64,000 bases of DNA from an uncultured Roseovarius sp. (GTDB lineage: Bacteria; Pseudomonadota; Alphaproteobacteria; Rhodobacterales; Rhodobacteraceae): NCBI RefSeq assembly GCF_947489715.1, contig NZ_CANLER010000001.1:1-64000 (forward strand). The letters run 5' to 3'. Of this stretch, positions 17,643 through 28,262 are shown one piece after another. Both the position numbers and the translations under genes were made by a program. The notes below the pieces were generated by a model. That model was not told the origin of the DNA. It ran no database searches and saw nothing but the letters and a program-made list of their open reading frames with translations. The stretch's first letter is position 1. The number at the start of each line of letters is the position of its first letter.

Positions 17643-17673
17643 TTGGGGTTTAACCCCAAGGGCTTCGTGCCCT
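17643..17673. repeat. Two tandem hairpins between the unknown gene and ybgC
   Basis: TTGGGGTT-T-AACCCCAA (17643-17659) is a near-perfect 17-base palindrome, directly followed by AGGGC-TTCGT-GCCCT (17659-17673). Together they resemble a short extragenic palindromic element. There is no T-run, so it is not a normal terminator. No second copy was noticed in the window. Confidence 0.45.
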
Positions 17674-17758
17674 GAACGAAGACTAAAATGCGTGAGCGGT
17701 AGCGAACTCTTTTTGGGAGCGGTTGCCTGTGAGAAAAGCAAGTCTTAGGGTCCGCTGC

Positions 17759-18148
17759 ATGAGCCATACATTCCCGATCCGCGTCTATTATGAAGATACC
17801 GACATGGGCGGGATCGTCTATTATGCCAACTACCTGAAATTTATCGAACGGGCCCGCAGTGACTGGGTGAGAGAGATTGGTATCGACCAGAACGTGATGC
17901 GCGATGGTGACGGTGTTGTCTTTGCGGTGCGGCGGGTGGAGGCCGAGTATCTGGCGCCTGCGCGGTTCGACGATTATCTGCAGGTTGAAACAATCACCCA
18001 GGCGGTGACCGGCGCGCGGCTGGTGCTGGAGCAGAAAGTCAGCCGTGGCGACGACCTGCTGTTCACCGCAAACGTGACCATTGTCTGTATCAACGAGGCT
18101 GGGCAACCCGCGCGCCTTCCGGCGAATATCCGCTTGATGCTGCACTGA
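17759..18148 (+). CDS. ybgC: Tol-Pal associated acyl-CoA thioesterase YbgC
   Basis: Hotdog-fold thioesterase of 129 residues. The family site YYEDTDMGGIVYYANYLKF (residues 10-28), with catalytic D13, is intact. YbgC hydrolyses acyl-CoA or acyl-ACP at the cytoplasmic face and is usually the first gene of tol-pal clusters, as it is here. The ATG at 17759 gives the normal N-terminus; an upstream TTG reading adds twelve unsupported residues. A 113-base gap separates it from tolQ. Confidence 0.95.
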   Translation: MSHTFPIRVYYEDTDMGGIVYYANYLKFIERARSDWVREIGIDQNVMRDGDGVVFAVRRVEAEYLAPARFDDYLQVETITQAVTGARLVLEQKVSRGDDLLFTANVTIVCINEAGQPARLPANIRLMLH

Positions 18149-18261
18149 ACCCTGAAAATTTCCGCCTTTGACGCGTTGTGATTGGCATTCCCCTTTAAAA
18201 TCGGCTAGCTTGCCCCTCAATAAGGCCGGAACAACCGGGCCGTATAAAAAAGAGCAGGCAG

Positions 18262-18957
18262 ATGGAAGCAGAAACCCTGGCAATGGCACAGGAGATTGAT
18301 TTCTCCATGTGGGCGCTATTCGCACGCGCAACCTTTATCGTAAAAGTCGTCATGCTGATGCTGATCGTGGCCTCGTTCTGGGCGTGGTCGATCATCATCC
18401 AGAAACATATCATGTACCGCCAGGCGCATCGCGAGGCTGACGTGTTCGACCGCCGTTTCTGGTCGGGTGAGCCGCTGGATCAGCTGTTTGACGAGATCGG
18501 CGCTGAACCTGCCGGGCAGTCGGAGAAGATCTTTGCCGCCGGGATGATGGAATGGCGGCGCAGTCATCGCAATGATGGCGGGCTGATCGCCGGGGCCACG
18601 GCGCGGATCGACCGCAGCATGGATGTGGCGATCGCCAAGGAAAGCGAGGGCCTGCAGAGCGGGTTACCGGTGCTGGCCACGGTGGGGTCGACGGCGCCGT
18701 TCGTAGGGTTGTTTGGCACCGTTTGGGGCATCATGAACGCCTTTATAGAGATTGCCGAGCAGCAAAGCACCAACCTGGCCGTGGTGGCGCCGGGGATCGC
18801 CGAGGCGCTTCTGGCCACGGGCCTTGGCCTGCTGGCGGCGATTCCGGCGGTGGTTTTCTACAACAAGCTGAGCGCCGACAGTGACCGGATCGTTGCAGGA
18901 TACGAGGCGTTTGCCGATGAGTTCGCCACCATCCTCAGCCGCCAGCTGGACAGCTGA
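18262..18957 (+). CDS. tolQ: Tol-Pal proton channel subunit TolQ
   Basis: Inner-membrane protein of 231 residues with three hydrophobic segments (about 25-45, 133-155 and 168-190) and a large cytoplasmic loop containing the MotA/ExbB-type signature. The segment LPVLATVGSTAPFVGLFGTV is the conserved channel region. With TolR it uses proton-motive force to energise TolA during outer-membrane constriction. GAGCAGGCAG precedes the ATG. tolR follows after 3 bases. Confidence 0.96.
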   Translation: MEAETLAMAQEIDFSMWALFARATFIVKVVMLMLIVASFWAWSIIIQKHIMYRQAHREADVFDRRFWSGEPLDQLFDEIGAEPAGQSEKIFAAGMMEWRRSHRNDGGLIAGATARIDRSMDVAIAKESEGLQSGLPVLATVGSTAPFVGLFGTVWGIMNAFIEIAEQQSTNLAVVAPGIAEALLATGLGLLAAIPAVVFYNKLSADSDRIVAGYEAFADEFATILSRQLDS

Positions 18958-18960
18958 GCG

Positions 18961-19434
18961 ATGGCGGGTGGCGTAATCCAGAAAACCGGAGATGGCGGGC
19001 GCAGGCGGCGGGGTCGGGGGCGGTCTCGTCCGATGTCCGAGATCAACGTGACGCCCTTTGTCGACGTGATGCTGGTGCTATTGATCATCTTCATGGTGGC
19101 AGCACCGCTGATGACCGTCGGCGTGCCGGTGGAACTGCCCAAGACCGCCGCCGCCGCCCTGCCGGGCGAGCAGGAGGAACCCTTGACCGTGACCGTCACC
19201 GCCGAGGGGGTGGTGATGATCCAGACCACCGAGGTCAACCGCGAGGAACTGGTGGCGAAGCTGCTGGCCATAGCCGCCGAACGCGACAGTACGCGGATTT
19301 ACCTGCGGGCCGATGGCGCGGTGCCTTATGCGGATGTCGTTCAAGTGATGGGTGCGCTTAATCGTGGCGGGTTCAACGATATCGGGTTGGTGACGGATAC
19401 CGGCGGTCCGACGCTGGACGGCCGGGACGGCTGA
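18961..19434 (+). CDS. tolR: Tol-Pal proton channel subunit TolR
   Basis: ExbD/TolR protein of 157 residues. After a basic N-terminus ([11 protein letters not shown]) and the family sequence [17 protein letters not shown], one membrane helix covers about 34-54. D35 is the conserved proton-translocating aspartate. The periplasmic domain follows. It sits between tolQ (3 bases) and tolA (9 bases). Confidence 0.96.
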   Translation: MAGGVIQKTGDGGRRRRGRGRSRPMSEINVTPFVDVMLVLLIIFMVAAPLMTVGVPVELPKTAAAALPGEQEEPLTVTVTAEGVVMIQTTEVNREELVAKLLAIAAERDSTRIYLRADGAVPYADVVQVMGALNRGGFNDIGLVTDTGGPTLDGRDG

Positions 19435-19443
19435 CGCAGAGAG

Positions 19444-20553
19444 ATGAATACCGGGCAGATCATATCCGGGGCGGGGCATCTGGCTCTGATCGGCTGGGCC
19501 TTGCTGGGGGGCGTGTTCAAATCCGAACCGCTGCCCTTTGAGGTGACCGAGGTAACGGCGATTTCCGGGGAGGAATACGCCGCCCTGATCGCCCCGCAGG
19601 AGGCCCCCGAGACCGCGATGGACGTGACCACGCCCGAGGCCCCGGAGGTCGAGGACACGGCGCCTGATCTGGGGTCCGAGGCCGATGCCTCGCCCGAGGT
19701 CAGCCAGCCCGATGTGGCCGAGACGACCTCGCCCGATGAAAGCCCGGAGGTGACCGAGGTCATGCCCCCCGCCGAGGCGGAGGTGAGCGATGAAGCGCCC
19801 GAGCTGACGCCGCCGTCGGAAGATGTTGCCGTGATGGTGCCGGAGCCGGCTGAGAAACCCAAGCCGCGCCCGGTCGAGCGGGTGGCGCCGGAGCCGGTGG
19901 CGCAGCCCGAGCCCGATACCCAAGTTGATGATGTCGCCCAGCCCGAAACCGTGCCGGACGAGACCTCCGAGACCCCGCGTGAGGAAACCGACGCCACCGC
20001 GCCCGAAGAGGCCGCGACCGAAATCGTGACGGAGGCAGACGAACCTGAACAGGCCGCCCCTAGCACATCGCGGCGTCCGAAATCACGCCCGCCACGTTCG
20101 GAACCGGTAGAAACAGTTGACACCGCACAAGAAGAGCCAGCGCCCCAAGAGCCTAAGACCGATAACAGTTCGGTCAATGATGCGCTGGCCGAAGCCTTGG
20201 GCGGGGGCGGTACGGGGGCTGCGGCGCCCAGCGGGCCACCCATGACCCGCGGCGAGAAGGATGCCCTGCGCGTGGCGGTCAAACAGTGCTGGAACGTGGG
20301 CAGCCTGAGCACCGATGCGTTGCAGGTCACGGTGGTGGTGACCGTCAAAATGGGTGAGGATGGCAAGCCTATCTCGGTCAATCAGCTAAGTGCTACGGGT
20401 GGGTCGGGCGCTGCCGTGAACAAAGCCTACGAAGCAGCGCGCCGGGCCGTCTTGCGTTGTGGTGCCAAAGGTTTTGATTTGCCACGCGACAAATACGATC
20501 ACTGGCGTGATATTGAAATGACGTTTAATCCGGAGAAAATGAGGATCAAATGA
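19444..20553 (+). CDS. tolA: Tol-Pal spanning protein TolA
   Basis: Protein of 369 residues anchored by one N-terminal helix (about 5-24). A long Pro/Glu-rich, low-complexity region runs from about residue 40 to 240 in place of the Ala-rich helix of enterobacterial TolA. A folded C-terminal TonB-like domain starts near 265 ([18 protein letters not shown]) and contains two cysteines. It links TolQR to TolB and Pal across the periplasm. The identification rests on its place and this architecture. Its stop overlaps the tolB start. Confidence 0.92.
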   Translation: MNTGQIISGAGHLALIGWALLGGVFKSEPLPFEVTEVTAISGEEYAALIAPQEAPETAMDVTTPEAPEVEDTAPDLGSEADASPEVSQPDVAETTSPDESPEVTEVMPPAEAEVSDEAPELTPPSEDVAVMVPEPAEKPKPRPVERVAPEPVAQPEPDTQVDDVAQPETVPDETSETPREETDATAPEEAATEIVTEADEPEQAAPSTSRRPKSRPPRSEPVETVDTAQEEPAPQEPKTDNSSVNDALAEALGGGGTGAAAPSGPPMTRGEKDALRVAVKQCWNVGSLSTDALQVTVVVTVKMGEDGKPISVNQLSATGGSGAAVNKAYEAARRAVLRCGAKGFDLPRDKYDHWRDIEMTFNPEKMRIK

Positions 20554-21875
20554 TGAAACAGTTTCTGACCCTCCTGATGGCCCTTGCGATATGGGCTGGA
20601 CCGCTGAGCGCACAAAGCACAGGGCCACTTCGGATCGAGATTGATGAGGGGGTGATAGAACCCTTGCCCTACGCGGTGCCGGATTTCGTCTCGGAGAATG
20701 GCGCGGGGGCTGAATTTGGCCGCAACCTGGCCCGGGTTATCGCGGCGGATCTGAGCGGTACGGGCCTGTTTCGCGAACTCCCACAAGAGGCGTTCATCAG
20801 CCAGATCACCAGCTTTGCCAGTCCGGTACAGTTTGCCGATTGGAAGGCAATCAATGCGCAGGCGCTGATCACCGGGTCAGTCAGCGTGGATGCGCAGGGC
20901 AAGCTGGTGGTGCGTTTTCGGGTCTACGACGTGTTCGCCGGGCAGGAACTGGGGCAGGGGCAACAACTGGTCGGTACCCAGGAAGGCTGGCGCCGGATGG
21001 CCCACAAGATCGCTGATCAGGTGTATAGCCGGATCACCGGTGAAGGCGGGTATTTCGACAGCCGGGTAGTTTTCGTTTCAGAAACCGGCCCCAAGGACCA
21101 ACGCGCCAAGCGGTTGGCGATCATGGACTATGACGGGGCTAATCTGAAATACCTGACCGACAGTTCGGCCATTGTGCTGGCACCGCGCTTTTCGCCCACG
21201 GGTGACCGCATTCTTTACACCAGCTACGAAACCGGCGAGCCGCGTATCTATGTGTTGGACATCGCCAGTGTTGGCCGCCGCGTGCTGGAAAGCCAGGCAG
21301 GCACGATGAGTTTTGCGCCCCGTTTCGGCCCGGATGGGCAGACTGTGGTTTATTCACAATCGCAAGGGGGTAACACTGACCTATTCGCGATGAATATCGG
21401 AACTGGCGCCAGTAACCGGCTGACCAGCGCTCCCTCGATCGAGACTGCGCCCAGTTTCAGCCCCGATGGCAGCCAGATCGTTTTCGAAAGTGACCGGTCG
21501 GGAACGCCGCAACTATATATTATGCCTGCCAGCGGTGGAGAACCGCGGCGGATCAGCTTTGGTCAGGGGCGGTACGGTACACCGGTTTGGTCGCCACGCG
21601 GTGATTTGGTGGCCTTTACCAAGCAATCGAAGGGGCGGTTTCATATCGGTGTGATGCGAACCGATGGCAGTGAAGAACGTTTGCTTACAGCGTCGTTTTT
21701 AGATGAAGGGCCGACATGGGCCCCGAACGGTCGGGTGATTATGTTTACCCGTGAAACCCAGGGCGCAGCAGGCAAGGCAAGTCTCTACTCCGTCGATATC
21801 AGTGGCCGGAACCTGAAGCCGGTTATGACGGATAGCGGGGCCAGTGATCCGGCCTGGTCGCCGCTGCAAAACTAG
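20553..21875 (+). CDS. tolB: Tol-Pal system periplasmic protein TolB
   Basis: Periplasmic beta-propeller protein of about 440 residues. A Sec signal peptide ([20 protein letters not shown]) is followed by the TolB N-terminal domain and then repeated propeller blades with the family pattern [19 protein letters not shown]. It binds Pal and TolA. ATGATG offers two starts, at 20550 and 20553; the second gives the typical signal. Both overlap the tolA stop. Confidence 0.96.
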   Translation: MKQFLTLLMALAIWAGPLSAQSTGPLRIEIDEGVIEPLPYAVPDFVSENGAGAEFGRNLARVIAADLSGTGLFRELPQEAFISQITSFASPVQFADWKAINAQALITGSVSVDAQGKLVVRFRVYDVFAGQELGQGQQLVGTQEGWRRMAHKIADQVYSRITGEGGYFDSRVVFVSETGPKDQRAKRLAIMDYDGANLKYLTDSSAIVLAPRFSPTGDRILYTSYETGEPRIYVLDIASVGRRVLESQAGTMSFAPRFGPDGQTVVYSQSQGGNTDLFAMNIGTGASNRLTSAPSIETAPSFSPDGSQIVFESDRSGTPQLYIMPASGGEPRRISFGQGRYGTPVWSPRGDLVAFTKQSKGRFHIGVMRTDGSEERLLTASFLDEGPTWAPNGRVIMFTRETQGAAGKASLYSVDISGRNLKPVMTDSGASDPAWSPLQN

Positions 21876-21955
21876 GAATATCACGCGCGTTTTCATGCCG
21901 TGCGGGCTGTGGTAGAAGACATAAGGGCAATGAAACAAATGAATGGGGCAGAGCA

Positions 21956-22471
21956 ATGACCTATCTGAGCAAGACGATAATACTGTGCGCCGGTCTGGCG
22001 CTGACGGCCTGTACCAATGCGGACAGGTTTGGTGGTGCTGGCGCTGATGGTGCCGGTGGTGCTGGCAGCGGGGCCTATGCCGAAGGCAGCGCGCAAGATC
22101 CCAGATCGCCGCTTTATTTCCAGCAAACGGTCGGTGACCGGGTGCTGTTCGTGGTCGATCAGTCGACACTTTCACCCGAGGCGCAGACCACCTTGGACGG
22201 TCAAGCGCAGTGGCTGATGGCGAACCCCGAATTCAATGCCACGATCGAAGGCCATGCCGACGAGCAGGGAACGCGTGAATACAACGTTGCGCTTGGTGCG
22301 CGTCGGTCGAACTCGGTTCAGGAATACCTGGTCAGCCGGGGCGTGGCTGCGAACCGGTTGAAGGTCGTGAGCTTTGGCAAGGAGCGCCCGATCGAGATTT
22401 GCAGTGAAGAAGCCTGTTATGCCAAGAACCGTCGGGCGGTGACCGTTGTTTCGGTCGTGCCTGTGAGCTAA
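21956..22471 (+). CDS. pal: Peptidoglycan-associated lipoprotein Pal
   Basis: Outer-membrane lipoprotein of 171 residues. The signal ends in the lipobox LTAC with lipidated C19. A Gly/Ala-rich linker leads to an OmpA-type peptidoglycan-binding domain, including ATIEGHADEQGTREYNVALG and the terminal RRAVTVV strand. It ties the outer membrane to the wall and is the end point of Tol. It comes 80 bases after tolB. Confidence 0.97.
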   Translation: MTYLSKTIILCAGLALTACTNADRFGGAGADGAGGAGSGAYAEGSAQDPRSPLYFQQTVGDRVLFVVDQSTLSPEAQTTLDGQAQWLMANPEFNATIEGHADEQGTREYNVALGARRSNSVQEYLVSRGVAANRLKVVSFGKERPIEICSEEACYAKNRRAVTVVSVVPVS

Positions 22472-22485
22472 GCGCGGAGGAAAAT

Positions 22486-23313
22486 ATGCGCCGATTTGTT
22501 GCTGTTCTGGCCTTGGTGGCCGTTGTTTGCCCTGCCGGGGCGTGGGCGCAGAATGATGAGACCCTGGCGGATATCCGTCAGGAATTGTCGATTCTATACG
22601 TGGAAATTCAGCGGCTTAAGCGAGAGTTGAGCACCACTGGCGCGACCGGCGACGCGACTGTCGGCGGTTCGGCCTTGGACCGGCTGGGCGCGATTGAAAG
22701 CGAATTGCAGCGTCTGACCTCAAAAACCGAGCAACTGGAGTTTCGTATCGACAAGGTGGTGACCGATGGCACCAACCGTGTGGGTGATCTTGAATTCCGC
22801 CTGTGCGAGTTGGAAAGCGGTTGCGATGTCGCAACGCTGGAACCCGGCAGCACGCTGGGTGGGATTGCACTCTCTACCAACACGGGCACTGACGCAACGC
22901 TTGATCCGGTCGAGGATGGACCGGAACTGGCTGTGGGTGAAAAGGCTGATTTCGACGCGGCAGAGGCGGCGATGACTTCTGGCAACTATGCCGATGCTGC
23001 TGCGCGTTTTGAGGCGTTTCAACAGGCCTATCCGGGCAGTCCTTTGTCTGACAAGGTGGGGCTGATGCGCGGCGAGGCGCTTGAAAAATCTGGCGATCTG
23101 AAACAGGCGGGCCGCGCGTATCTTGATCTCTTCAGCACCAATGAGGCCGGACCGGCCGCGCCCGAAGCACTTTACCGCGTGGGTTCAATTCTGGGTCAGC
23201 TTGGGCAGAACGATCAGGCCTGCGTGACCTTGGGCGAAGTTGGTGTGCGGTTTCCGCAGGATGCAGCGGTCGCTCAGGCCCAAACGAAGATGGCGCAACT
23301 GGGCTGTCAGTGA
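22486..23313 (+). CDS. cpoB: Cell division coordinator CpoB (YbgF)
   Basis: Periplasmic protein of 275 residues. A signal peptide ends with AWA at 21, a coiled-coil region follows (about 24-95, ELSILYVEIQRLKRELSTTG), then a variable linker, and the TPR domain fills 150-272 (FDAAEAAMTSGNYADAAARF). In other bacteria CpoB links Tol to peptidoglycan synthesis at the septum. A strong GGAGGA lies before the ATG. The stop overlaps the tilS start as GTGA. Confidence 0.93.
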   Translation: MRRFVAVLALVAVVCPAGAWAQNDETLADIRQELSILYVEIQRLKRELSTTGATGDATVGGSALDRLGAIESELQRLTSKTEQLEFRIDKVVTDGTNRVGDLEFRLCELESGCDVATLEPGSTLGGIALSTNTGTDATLDPVEDGPELAVGEKADFDAAEAAMTSGNYADAAARFEAFQQAYPGSPLSDKVGLMRGEALEKSGDLKQAGRAYLDLFSTNEAGPAAPEALYRVGSILGQLGQNDQACVTLGEVGVRFPQDAAVAQAQTKMAQLGCQ

Positions 23314-24569
23314 ATTCCGGACCCAACAAGCTGTTATGCCAGCGGATTGCTGGCGAGTTTTTACCGAATCCTCCGAAGCAATTGGGTGTAGCGGTCTCGG
23401 GCGGAAGCGATTCGCTGGCCCTGATGTATCTTTTGCGGGTCTGGGCCGATCACGGTGGCCCCAAATTGCACGCTGTGACGGTCGATCATGGGTTGCGCGT
23501 GGAATCAGCAGAGGAAGCGCGCCAGGTGGCCGAACACGCCGCCCGGTTGGGGATCAGCCATGATTGCCTGATCTGGGAAGGTTGGGATGGTCGTGGCAAT
23601 CTGCCGGATCAGGCGCGCCGTGCGCGGTACCGGCTGATGCAGAACTGGGCGCAAGAGCGCGGAATTACCCATGTCGCTTTGGGTCATACGGCGGATGATC
23701 AGGCTGAGACTTTTCTGATGCGTTTGGCGCGCGAAGCGGGTGTTGACGGGTTGTCGGCGATGTCGGCAACACGCCGCCTTGGGAAGGTAGTCTTTTGCCG
23801 CCCGGCGCTGCGCCTGACCCGCGAAGAACTGCGGGATGAATTACGCAAGCGCGACGTGCGCTGGATTGATGATCCGACCAACGACGATGATGCTTATGAA
23901 CGGGTGCGCGTTCGAAAAGCCCTCAAATTGTTGGCACCTCTGGGGATCTCGGCAAGCACCTTGGCGGCAGTGTCCCGCCACATGTCCGAAGTACGCGGCA
24001 CGCTTTATTGGTATGTTTTTCTGGCTGCGCGCGAGATGGTGAGTTTCCAGGCGGGGGATTTGTTGATTGCGCGCAAGGAATTTCGGGTGCTGCAGCGCGA
24101 AGTCTCGCGCCGATTGATGCAATCCGCCCTGAGATGGGTCAGTAACGCCGAATATTCGCCACGAGGGCGGGCGATGGAACTGTTGATGGAATCCATTCGG
24201 GGCGGAACGGGCATGACCTTGCACGGTTGCCAGGTGATGGTTGAGCCTGATCATTTGCGGATCGTCCGGGAACATAAAGCGGTGGCAAATTCACGCGTTT
24301 CCGTGGGCGAATTATGGGACGAACGCTGGAAGTTGACGGGTTTGGTCAATGGCCATCAACTGGAGATCGGAGCCCTTGGCCCGGAGGGGCTACGCCAGTG
24401 CCCTGATTGGCGGGCGGCAGGGTTGCCGGAGGCATCGCAACTGTCAGGACCAGCGGTTTGGCGTGGTTCGGAGTTGATCGCGGCACCGCTTGCGCAGCTT
24501 GAAAATGGCTGGGTGGCGGATATGGTTTGTGACCAAGAAGATTATTTTGCCTCATTATTATCGCAATGA
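23310..24569 (+). CDS. tilS: tRNA(Ile)-lysidine synthase TilS
   Basis: Enzyme of 419 residues that changes the anticodon wobble cytidine of AUA-reading tRNA(Ile) to lysidine. The PP-loop ATP site SGGSDS is at 30-35, with the family segments HTADDQAETFLMRLAREAG and RPALRLTREELRDEL further on. The C-terminal tRNA-binding part is diverged. Translation begins at a GTG overlapping the cpoB stop, and the usual partner ftsH is next. Confidence 0.94.
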   Translation: MNSGPNKLLCQRIAGEFLPNPPKQLGVAVSGGSDSLALMYLLRVWADHGGPKLHAVTVDHGLRVESAEEARQVAEHAARLGISHDCLIWEGWDGRGNLPDQARRARYRLMQNWAQERGITHVALGHTADDQAETFLMRLAREAGVDGLSAMSATRRLGKVVFCRPALRLTREELRDELRKRDVRWIDDPTNDDDAYERVRVRKALKLLAPLGISASTLAAVSRHMSEVRGTLYWYVFLAAREMVSFQAGDLLIARKEFRVLQREVSRRLMQSALRWVSNAEYSPRGRAMELLMESIRGGTGMTLHGCQVMVEPDHLRIVREHKAVANSRVSVGELWDERWKLTGLVNGHQLEIGALGPEGLRQCPDWRAAGLPEASQLSGPAVWRGSELIAAPLAQLENGWVADMVCDQEDYFASLLSQ

Positions 24570-24670
24570 AGTATTATAAAATGACGTTGAAGATCGAGCG
24601 ATGATCTCTATTTAAGACAGGCAGGCCTTGTGCTAGACGCGGGCGTATCCGAATTCATGGGAGAGTTTCC

Positions 24671-26590
24671 TTGGGCAACGCGAGAAATATCGCCTTTTGG
24701 CTTGTCTTGTTCCTGCTGATCCTGGCGCTGTTCAATTTGTTCAGTGGCTCGGGAAACACGCTGCAAAGCAAGTCGATGAAGTATTCTGAATTCATCACAG
24801 CGTTGGAGGGTGGCAATGTCAGCCAAGTGACGCTGGATGGTGAAACTGTCCGCTTCCGCGATTCGGATGGCAAGGAATACGTCACGGTCAAGCCGCAGGA
24901 TGCGGAAGTCACCCAGCTTCTGATCGAAAAAGGCATTCCGGTTTCCGCCGAAAGCCAGGAGCAATCGGGCTTCCAGACTTTCCTTCTGTCGCTGCTGCCT
25001 TTTGCGCTGCTGATCGGGGTGTGGATCTATTTCATGAACCGCATGCAGGGTGGCGGCAAGGGCGGCGCCATGGGGTTTGGCAAGTCCAAGGCGAAGATGC
25101 TGACCGAAAAGCAGGGCCGCGTCACCTTTGACGATGTTGCCGGTATCGACGAGGCCAAGGAAGAGCTGCAGGAGATCGTCGAATTCCTGCGTCATCCGCA
25201 AAAATTTTCACGTCTGGGCGGGCAGATCCCGAAAGGCGCACTGTTGGTGGGCCCTCCGGGGACCGGTAAGACACTGCTGGCGCGCGCCATCGCCGGCGAG
25301 GCCGGTGTGCCGTTCTTCACCATCTCGGGCTCGGATTTCGTGGAAATGTTCGTGGGTGTCGGCGCAAGCCGTGTCCGTGACATGTTCGAACAGGCCAAAA
25401 AGAACGCGCCCTGCATCGTCTTTATTGACGAGATTGACGCCGTGGGCCGTCACCGGGGTGCCGGGTATGGCGGTGGCAACGACGAGCGTGAACAGACACT
25501 GAACCAATTGCTAGTGGAAATGGACGGTTTTGAGGCCAATGAAGGCGTGATCATCATCGCCGCCACCAACCGCAAGGACGTGCTGGATCCGGCGCTGCTG
25601 CGTCCGGGTCGCTTTGACCGGCAGGTCACGGTGCCCAACCCCGATATCAAGGGACGTGAAAAAATTCTGGCTGTGCATGCGCGCAAGACGCCGCTGGGTC
25701 CGGATGTAGACTTGCGCATCATTGCCCGCGGTACGCCCGGTTTCTCGGGGGCCGATCTGGCCAACCTGGTGAACGAAGCGGCGCTGACTGCCGCGCGCGT
25801 TGGTCGCCGCTTTGTCACGATGGATGACTTCGAGAACGCCAAGGACAAGGTGATGATGGGGGCCGAGCGACGCTCGATGGTGCTGACCGACGAGCAGAAA
25901 GAACATACAGCCTATCACGAAGCGGGACACGCTGTTGTGGGGATGGCTTTGGAAAAATGCGACCCCGTTTACAAAGCGACGATCATTCCGCGCGGTGGTG
26001 CGTTGGGGATGGTTGTTTCGCTGCCCGAAATTGACCGGCTGAACTGGCATCGTGATCAGTGCGAACAGAACCTTGCCATGACGATGGCGGGCAAGGCGGC
26101 TGAAATCAAGAAATGGGGCGAGGACTCAGTCTCAAACGGACCGTCGGGCGATATTCAGCAGGCCAGCGGCCTAGCGCGTGCAATGGTTATGCGTTGGGGT
26201 ATGTCTGACAAGGTAGGTAATATCGACTATCAGCAGGCGCACGAAGGTTACATGGGTAATTCTGCGGGCGGCTTCTCGATCTCGGCGGCGACAAAAGAGC
26301 TGATCGAAGATGAGGTGAAGCGACTGATCGACGAAGCCTATGAGCGTGCCTTCAAAATCCTGACGGAAAAAGAAGAAGAATGGGAGCGTCTGGCCAAGGG
26401 TTTGCTGGAATATGAAACGCTGACTGGTGAGCAGATCGTGCGTGTGGTCAAGGGCGAACCTCCGGAAGCAGATGATGATGGGGATGCGGCTGATGACGGC
26501 ACAGCACCATCGGTTACGGCCATTCCCAAGACCAAGCCCAAATCCCGCCCCGGCGGAGATGGCGGGCTGGAGCCCGAGCCGTCAACGTGA
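24671..26590 (+). CDS. ftsH: Membrane AAA+ zinc protease FtsH
   Basis: Inner-membrane ATP-dependent protease of 639 residues. Membrane helices are at about 7-25 and 103-122, Walker A GPPGTGKT at 194-201, Walker B IDEID at 252-256, and zinc site HEAGH at 416-420. It degrades misassembled membrane proteins and regulators. The start is a TTG with GGGAGAG before it, giving the family N-terminus [10 protein letters not shown]. Its final TGA overlaps the GTG of the methyltransferase gene. The C-terminus carries an acidic, Pro/Lys-rich tail. About 100 bases separate it from tilS. Confidence 0.97.
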   Translation: MGNARNIAFWLVLFLLILALFNLFSGSGNTLQSKSMKYSEFITALEGGNVSQVTLDGETVRFRDSDGKEYVTVKPQDAEVTQLLIEKGIPVSAESQEQSGFQTFLLSLLPFALLIGVWIYFMNRMQGGGKGGAMGFGKSKAKMLTEKQGRVTFDDVAGIDEAKEELQEIVEFLRHPQKFSRLGGQIPKGALLVGPPGTGKTLLARAIAGEAGVPFFTISGSDFVEMFVGVGASRVRDMFEQAKKNAPCIVFIDEIDAVGRHRGAGYGGGNDEREQTLNQLLVEMDGFEANEGVIIIAATNRKDVLDPALLRPGRFDRQVTVPNPDIKGREKILAVHARKTPLGPDVDLRIIARGTPGFSGADLANLVNEAALTAARVGRRFVTMDDFENAKDKVMMGAERRSMVLTDEQKEHTAYHEAGHAVVGMALEKCDPVYKATIIPRGGALGMVVSLPEIDRLNWHRDQCEQNLAMTMAGKAAEIKKWGEDSVSNGPSGDIQQASGLARAMVMRWGMSDKVGNIDYQQAHEGYMGNSAGGFSISAATKELIEDEVKRLIDEAYERAFKILTEKEEEWERLAKGLLEYETLTGEQIVRVVKGEPPEADDDGDAADDGTAPSVTAIPKTKPKSRPGGDGGLEPEPST

Positions 26591-27372
26591 GTGGTACCAC
26601 CCGATCTTCTGACTGGAACCCCGGTGCTTATGCCCGGTTCCACGACCTGCGCCTAAGGCCCGGTCTCGATCTGCTGAATGCCGTCGGACGGATGGGCGCG
26701 GGGGATGTGGTTGATCTGGGCTGCGGTAACGGAGCACTGGGCGAAGCCCTTTCGGCGCGCGCGGCGGGTCGGCAGGTGATTGGTGTGGATGCATCTCCGG
26801 CGATGCTGACCAAGGCCCGCCAATCCAAGGGCTATACCAACCTGCAACAAGCCGACATTCGTGATTGGCACCCGCGTAGCGCGCCCGGGCTGATTTTTTC
26901 CAATGCTGCGCTGCATTGGGTGGGCGAGCACGAAAAGCTTCTGCCTCGATTGGCGCGGATGTTGGGCAAAGGTGGCACATTGGCAGTGCAGATGCCACAC
27001 CAGAACAAGTCGCCATCGCATCGTGTCTGGTTGAGCCTTGCCGAAGAAATGTATCCTGATCGGGTTGAAAAGATGGGGACGCCCGGTGTCATGGCACCGG
27101 TGAAATACGAAGAGCTTTTGGCGCCGATGGGGCAATTCCGTCTGTGGGAAACAGAATATTTTCAACGTCTTGGTGCCGAAGCAGAAAGTCATCCGGTGCG
27201 GCGGTTTACAGAAAGCACCTATGCCCGCCCGGTCCTTGAAGCCCTGAATGCCGAGGAAAAAGCGGATATGATCACCCGATACGAAGAGGTGATGCACGCC
27301 GCTTATCCAGTGCGTAAGGATGGTTCAGTCCTTTTCCCATTTCGTCGGATGTTCTTTACCCTGACAGTCTGA
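26587..27372 (+). CDS. Trans-aconitate 2-methyltransferase-like SAM methyltransferase
   Basis: Cytoplasmic class I methyltransferase of 261 residues. Motif [16 protein letters not shown], is at about 41-55; the acidic ribose-binding residue follows in [11 protein letters not shown]; and motif IV region is [18 protein letters not shown]. The long [19 protein letters not shown] stretch and overall length fit the Tam family, which methylates trans-aconitate. A GTG start overlaps the ftsH stop, so the two are translationally coupled. The substrate is not proven. Confidence 0.83.
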   Translation: MSGTTRSSDWNPGAYARFHDLRLRPGLDLLNAVGRMGAGDVVDLGCGNGALGEALSARAAGRQVIGVDASPAMLTKARQSKGYTNLQQADIRDWHPRSAPGLIFSNAALHWVGEHEKLLPRLARMLGKGGTLAVQMPHQNKSPSHRVWLSLAEEMYPDRVEKMGTPGVMAPVKYEELLAPMGQFRLWETEYFQRLGAEAESHPVRRFTESTYARPVLEALNAEEKADMITRYEEVMHAAYPVRKDGSVLFPFRRMFFTLTV

Positions 27373-27476
27373 GGCCGATTATCTGAAGGGCTGACATCTG
27401 CCTTCACAATTTGTCATTTGACGATGGTGACGTTGGCGGGGAAAGTGCGCAGAACTTTGACCCGGAGACCACACAG

Positions 27477-28082
27477 ATGCCTGCACTTTTACCTACAGAA
27501 TTCGTTGCGAAGATCACTTGGCTGGGGCGAGTTGAAAAGGGCGGTGAAGGTATTCGGTCGGTCCCGCTGGAAGCTGTTGAGGTCACCTATGGCGGGGTTG
27601 AGGGTGAGATTCACGCAGGAGTGACGCGCGCGGCCTGTGTAAGGGTGCGAGATCAACATCCGGAAGGTACTGAAATTCGAAATGTAAGGCAGTTCTCGGT
27701 GCTATCGGCCGAAGAAATGGCGGCGATCGCTGCGGAAATTGGCGTTGACGCGTTAGAGCCGGAATGGCTGGGTGCCTCGATTGTCATTGAGGGGATTCCG
27801 GATTTCAGCCACGTGCCACCTTCGTCGCGCTTGCAGAGTACCGCTGGTACAACATTGGTAGTCGACATGCAGAACCGGCCGTGCATTTACCCGGCCAAGG
27901 AGATCGAAAAAGACCGACCCGGGCATGGCAAGGCTTTCAAACCGGCTGCAACAGGCAGGCGTGGAGTGACGGCATGGGTCGAGCGTGAGGGTCCATTGCG
28001 AGTTGGGGACGAATTACGTTTGCATATTCCCGATCAGCGGGAGTGGGCGCATTTGGCACCCAATCTGGATCGCGCTGAGTAA
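27477..28082 (+). CDS. MOSC domain protein
   Basis: Protein of 201 residues from the MOSC superfamily, related to the molybdenum cofactor sulfurase C-terminal domain. A conserved cysteine lies in RPCIYPAKEIEKDRPGHG; such proteins are thought to bind sulfur and molybdopterin-type ligands. The start at 27477 has CCGGAG about 9 bases upstream and gives the usual MPALLPTEF beginning. There is no membrane segment or signal. It stands alone between the methyltransferase and fhs; the physiological target is unknown. Confidence 0.82.
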   Translation: MPALLPTEFVAKITWLGRVEKGGEGIRSVPLEAVEVTYGGVEGEIHAGVTRAACVRVRDQHPEGTEIRNVRQFSVLSAEEMAAIAAEIGVDALEPEWLGASIVIEGIPDFSHVPPSSRLQSTAGTTLVVDMQNRPCIYPAKEIEKDRPGHGKAFKPAATGRRGVTAWVEREGPLRVGDELRLHIPDQREWAHLAPNLDRAE

Positions 28083-28262
28083 TCAGCCTTTTCGCTGTAT
28101 TGCCCTGTATTTTCAGGGGAAGAATGTTTCCGATCAGAAACTTTACCAAAGCTTGCCGACGCAAGAGGTGTGGGATATGTCGGATTTGCATTCTGTATAC
28201 CACGGAAGACTCGATACACCCGCACAGAGAAATCAGCCCGGCTGCCCAAACGAGGACCAATT
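28083..28262. promoter_or_regulatory. Leader region of the fhs-folD operon
   Basis: The 180 bases before fhs carry a small hairpin CCCTG-TATTTT-CAGGG at 28103-28118 and GACCAATT just before the ATG. A folate-linked leader would fit the genes, but no known riboswitch consensus was recognised. The promoter could not be pinned down. Confidence 0.3.

Noticed and set aside
17542-17748. A 68-codon reading overlapping the end of the unknown gene
   Set aside because: It contains the tandem palindromes, has no ribosome site of its own, and shows no domain.
18149-18261. A sigma-70 promoter before tolQ
   Set aside because: TTGACG at 18168 and TTTAAA at 18194 are about 20 bases apart, too far for a normal promoter.
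28083-28262. A folate riboswitch before fhs-folD
   Set aside because: Only one short hairpin was found and no known tetrahydrofolate riboswitch core could be matched.
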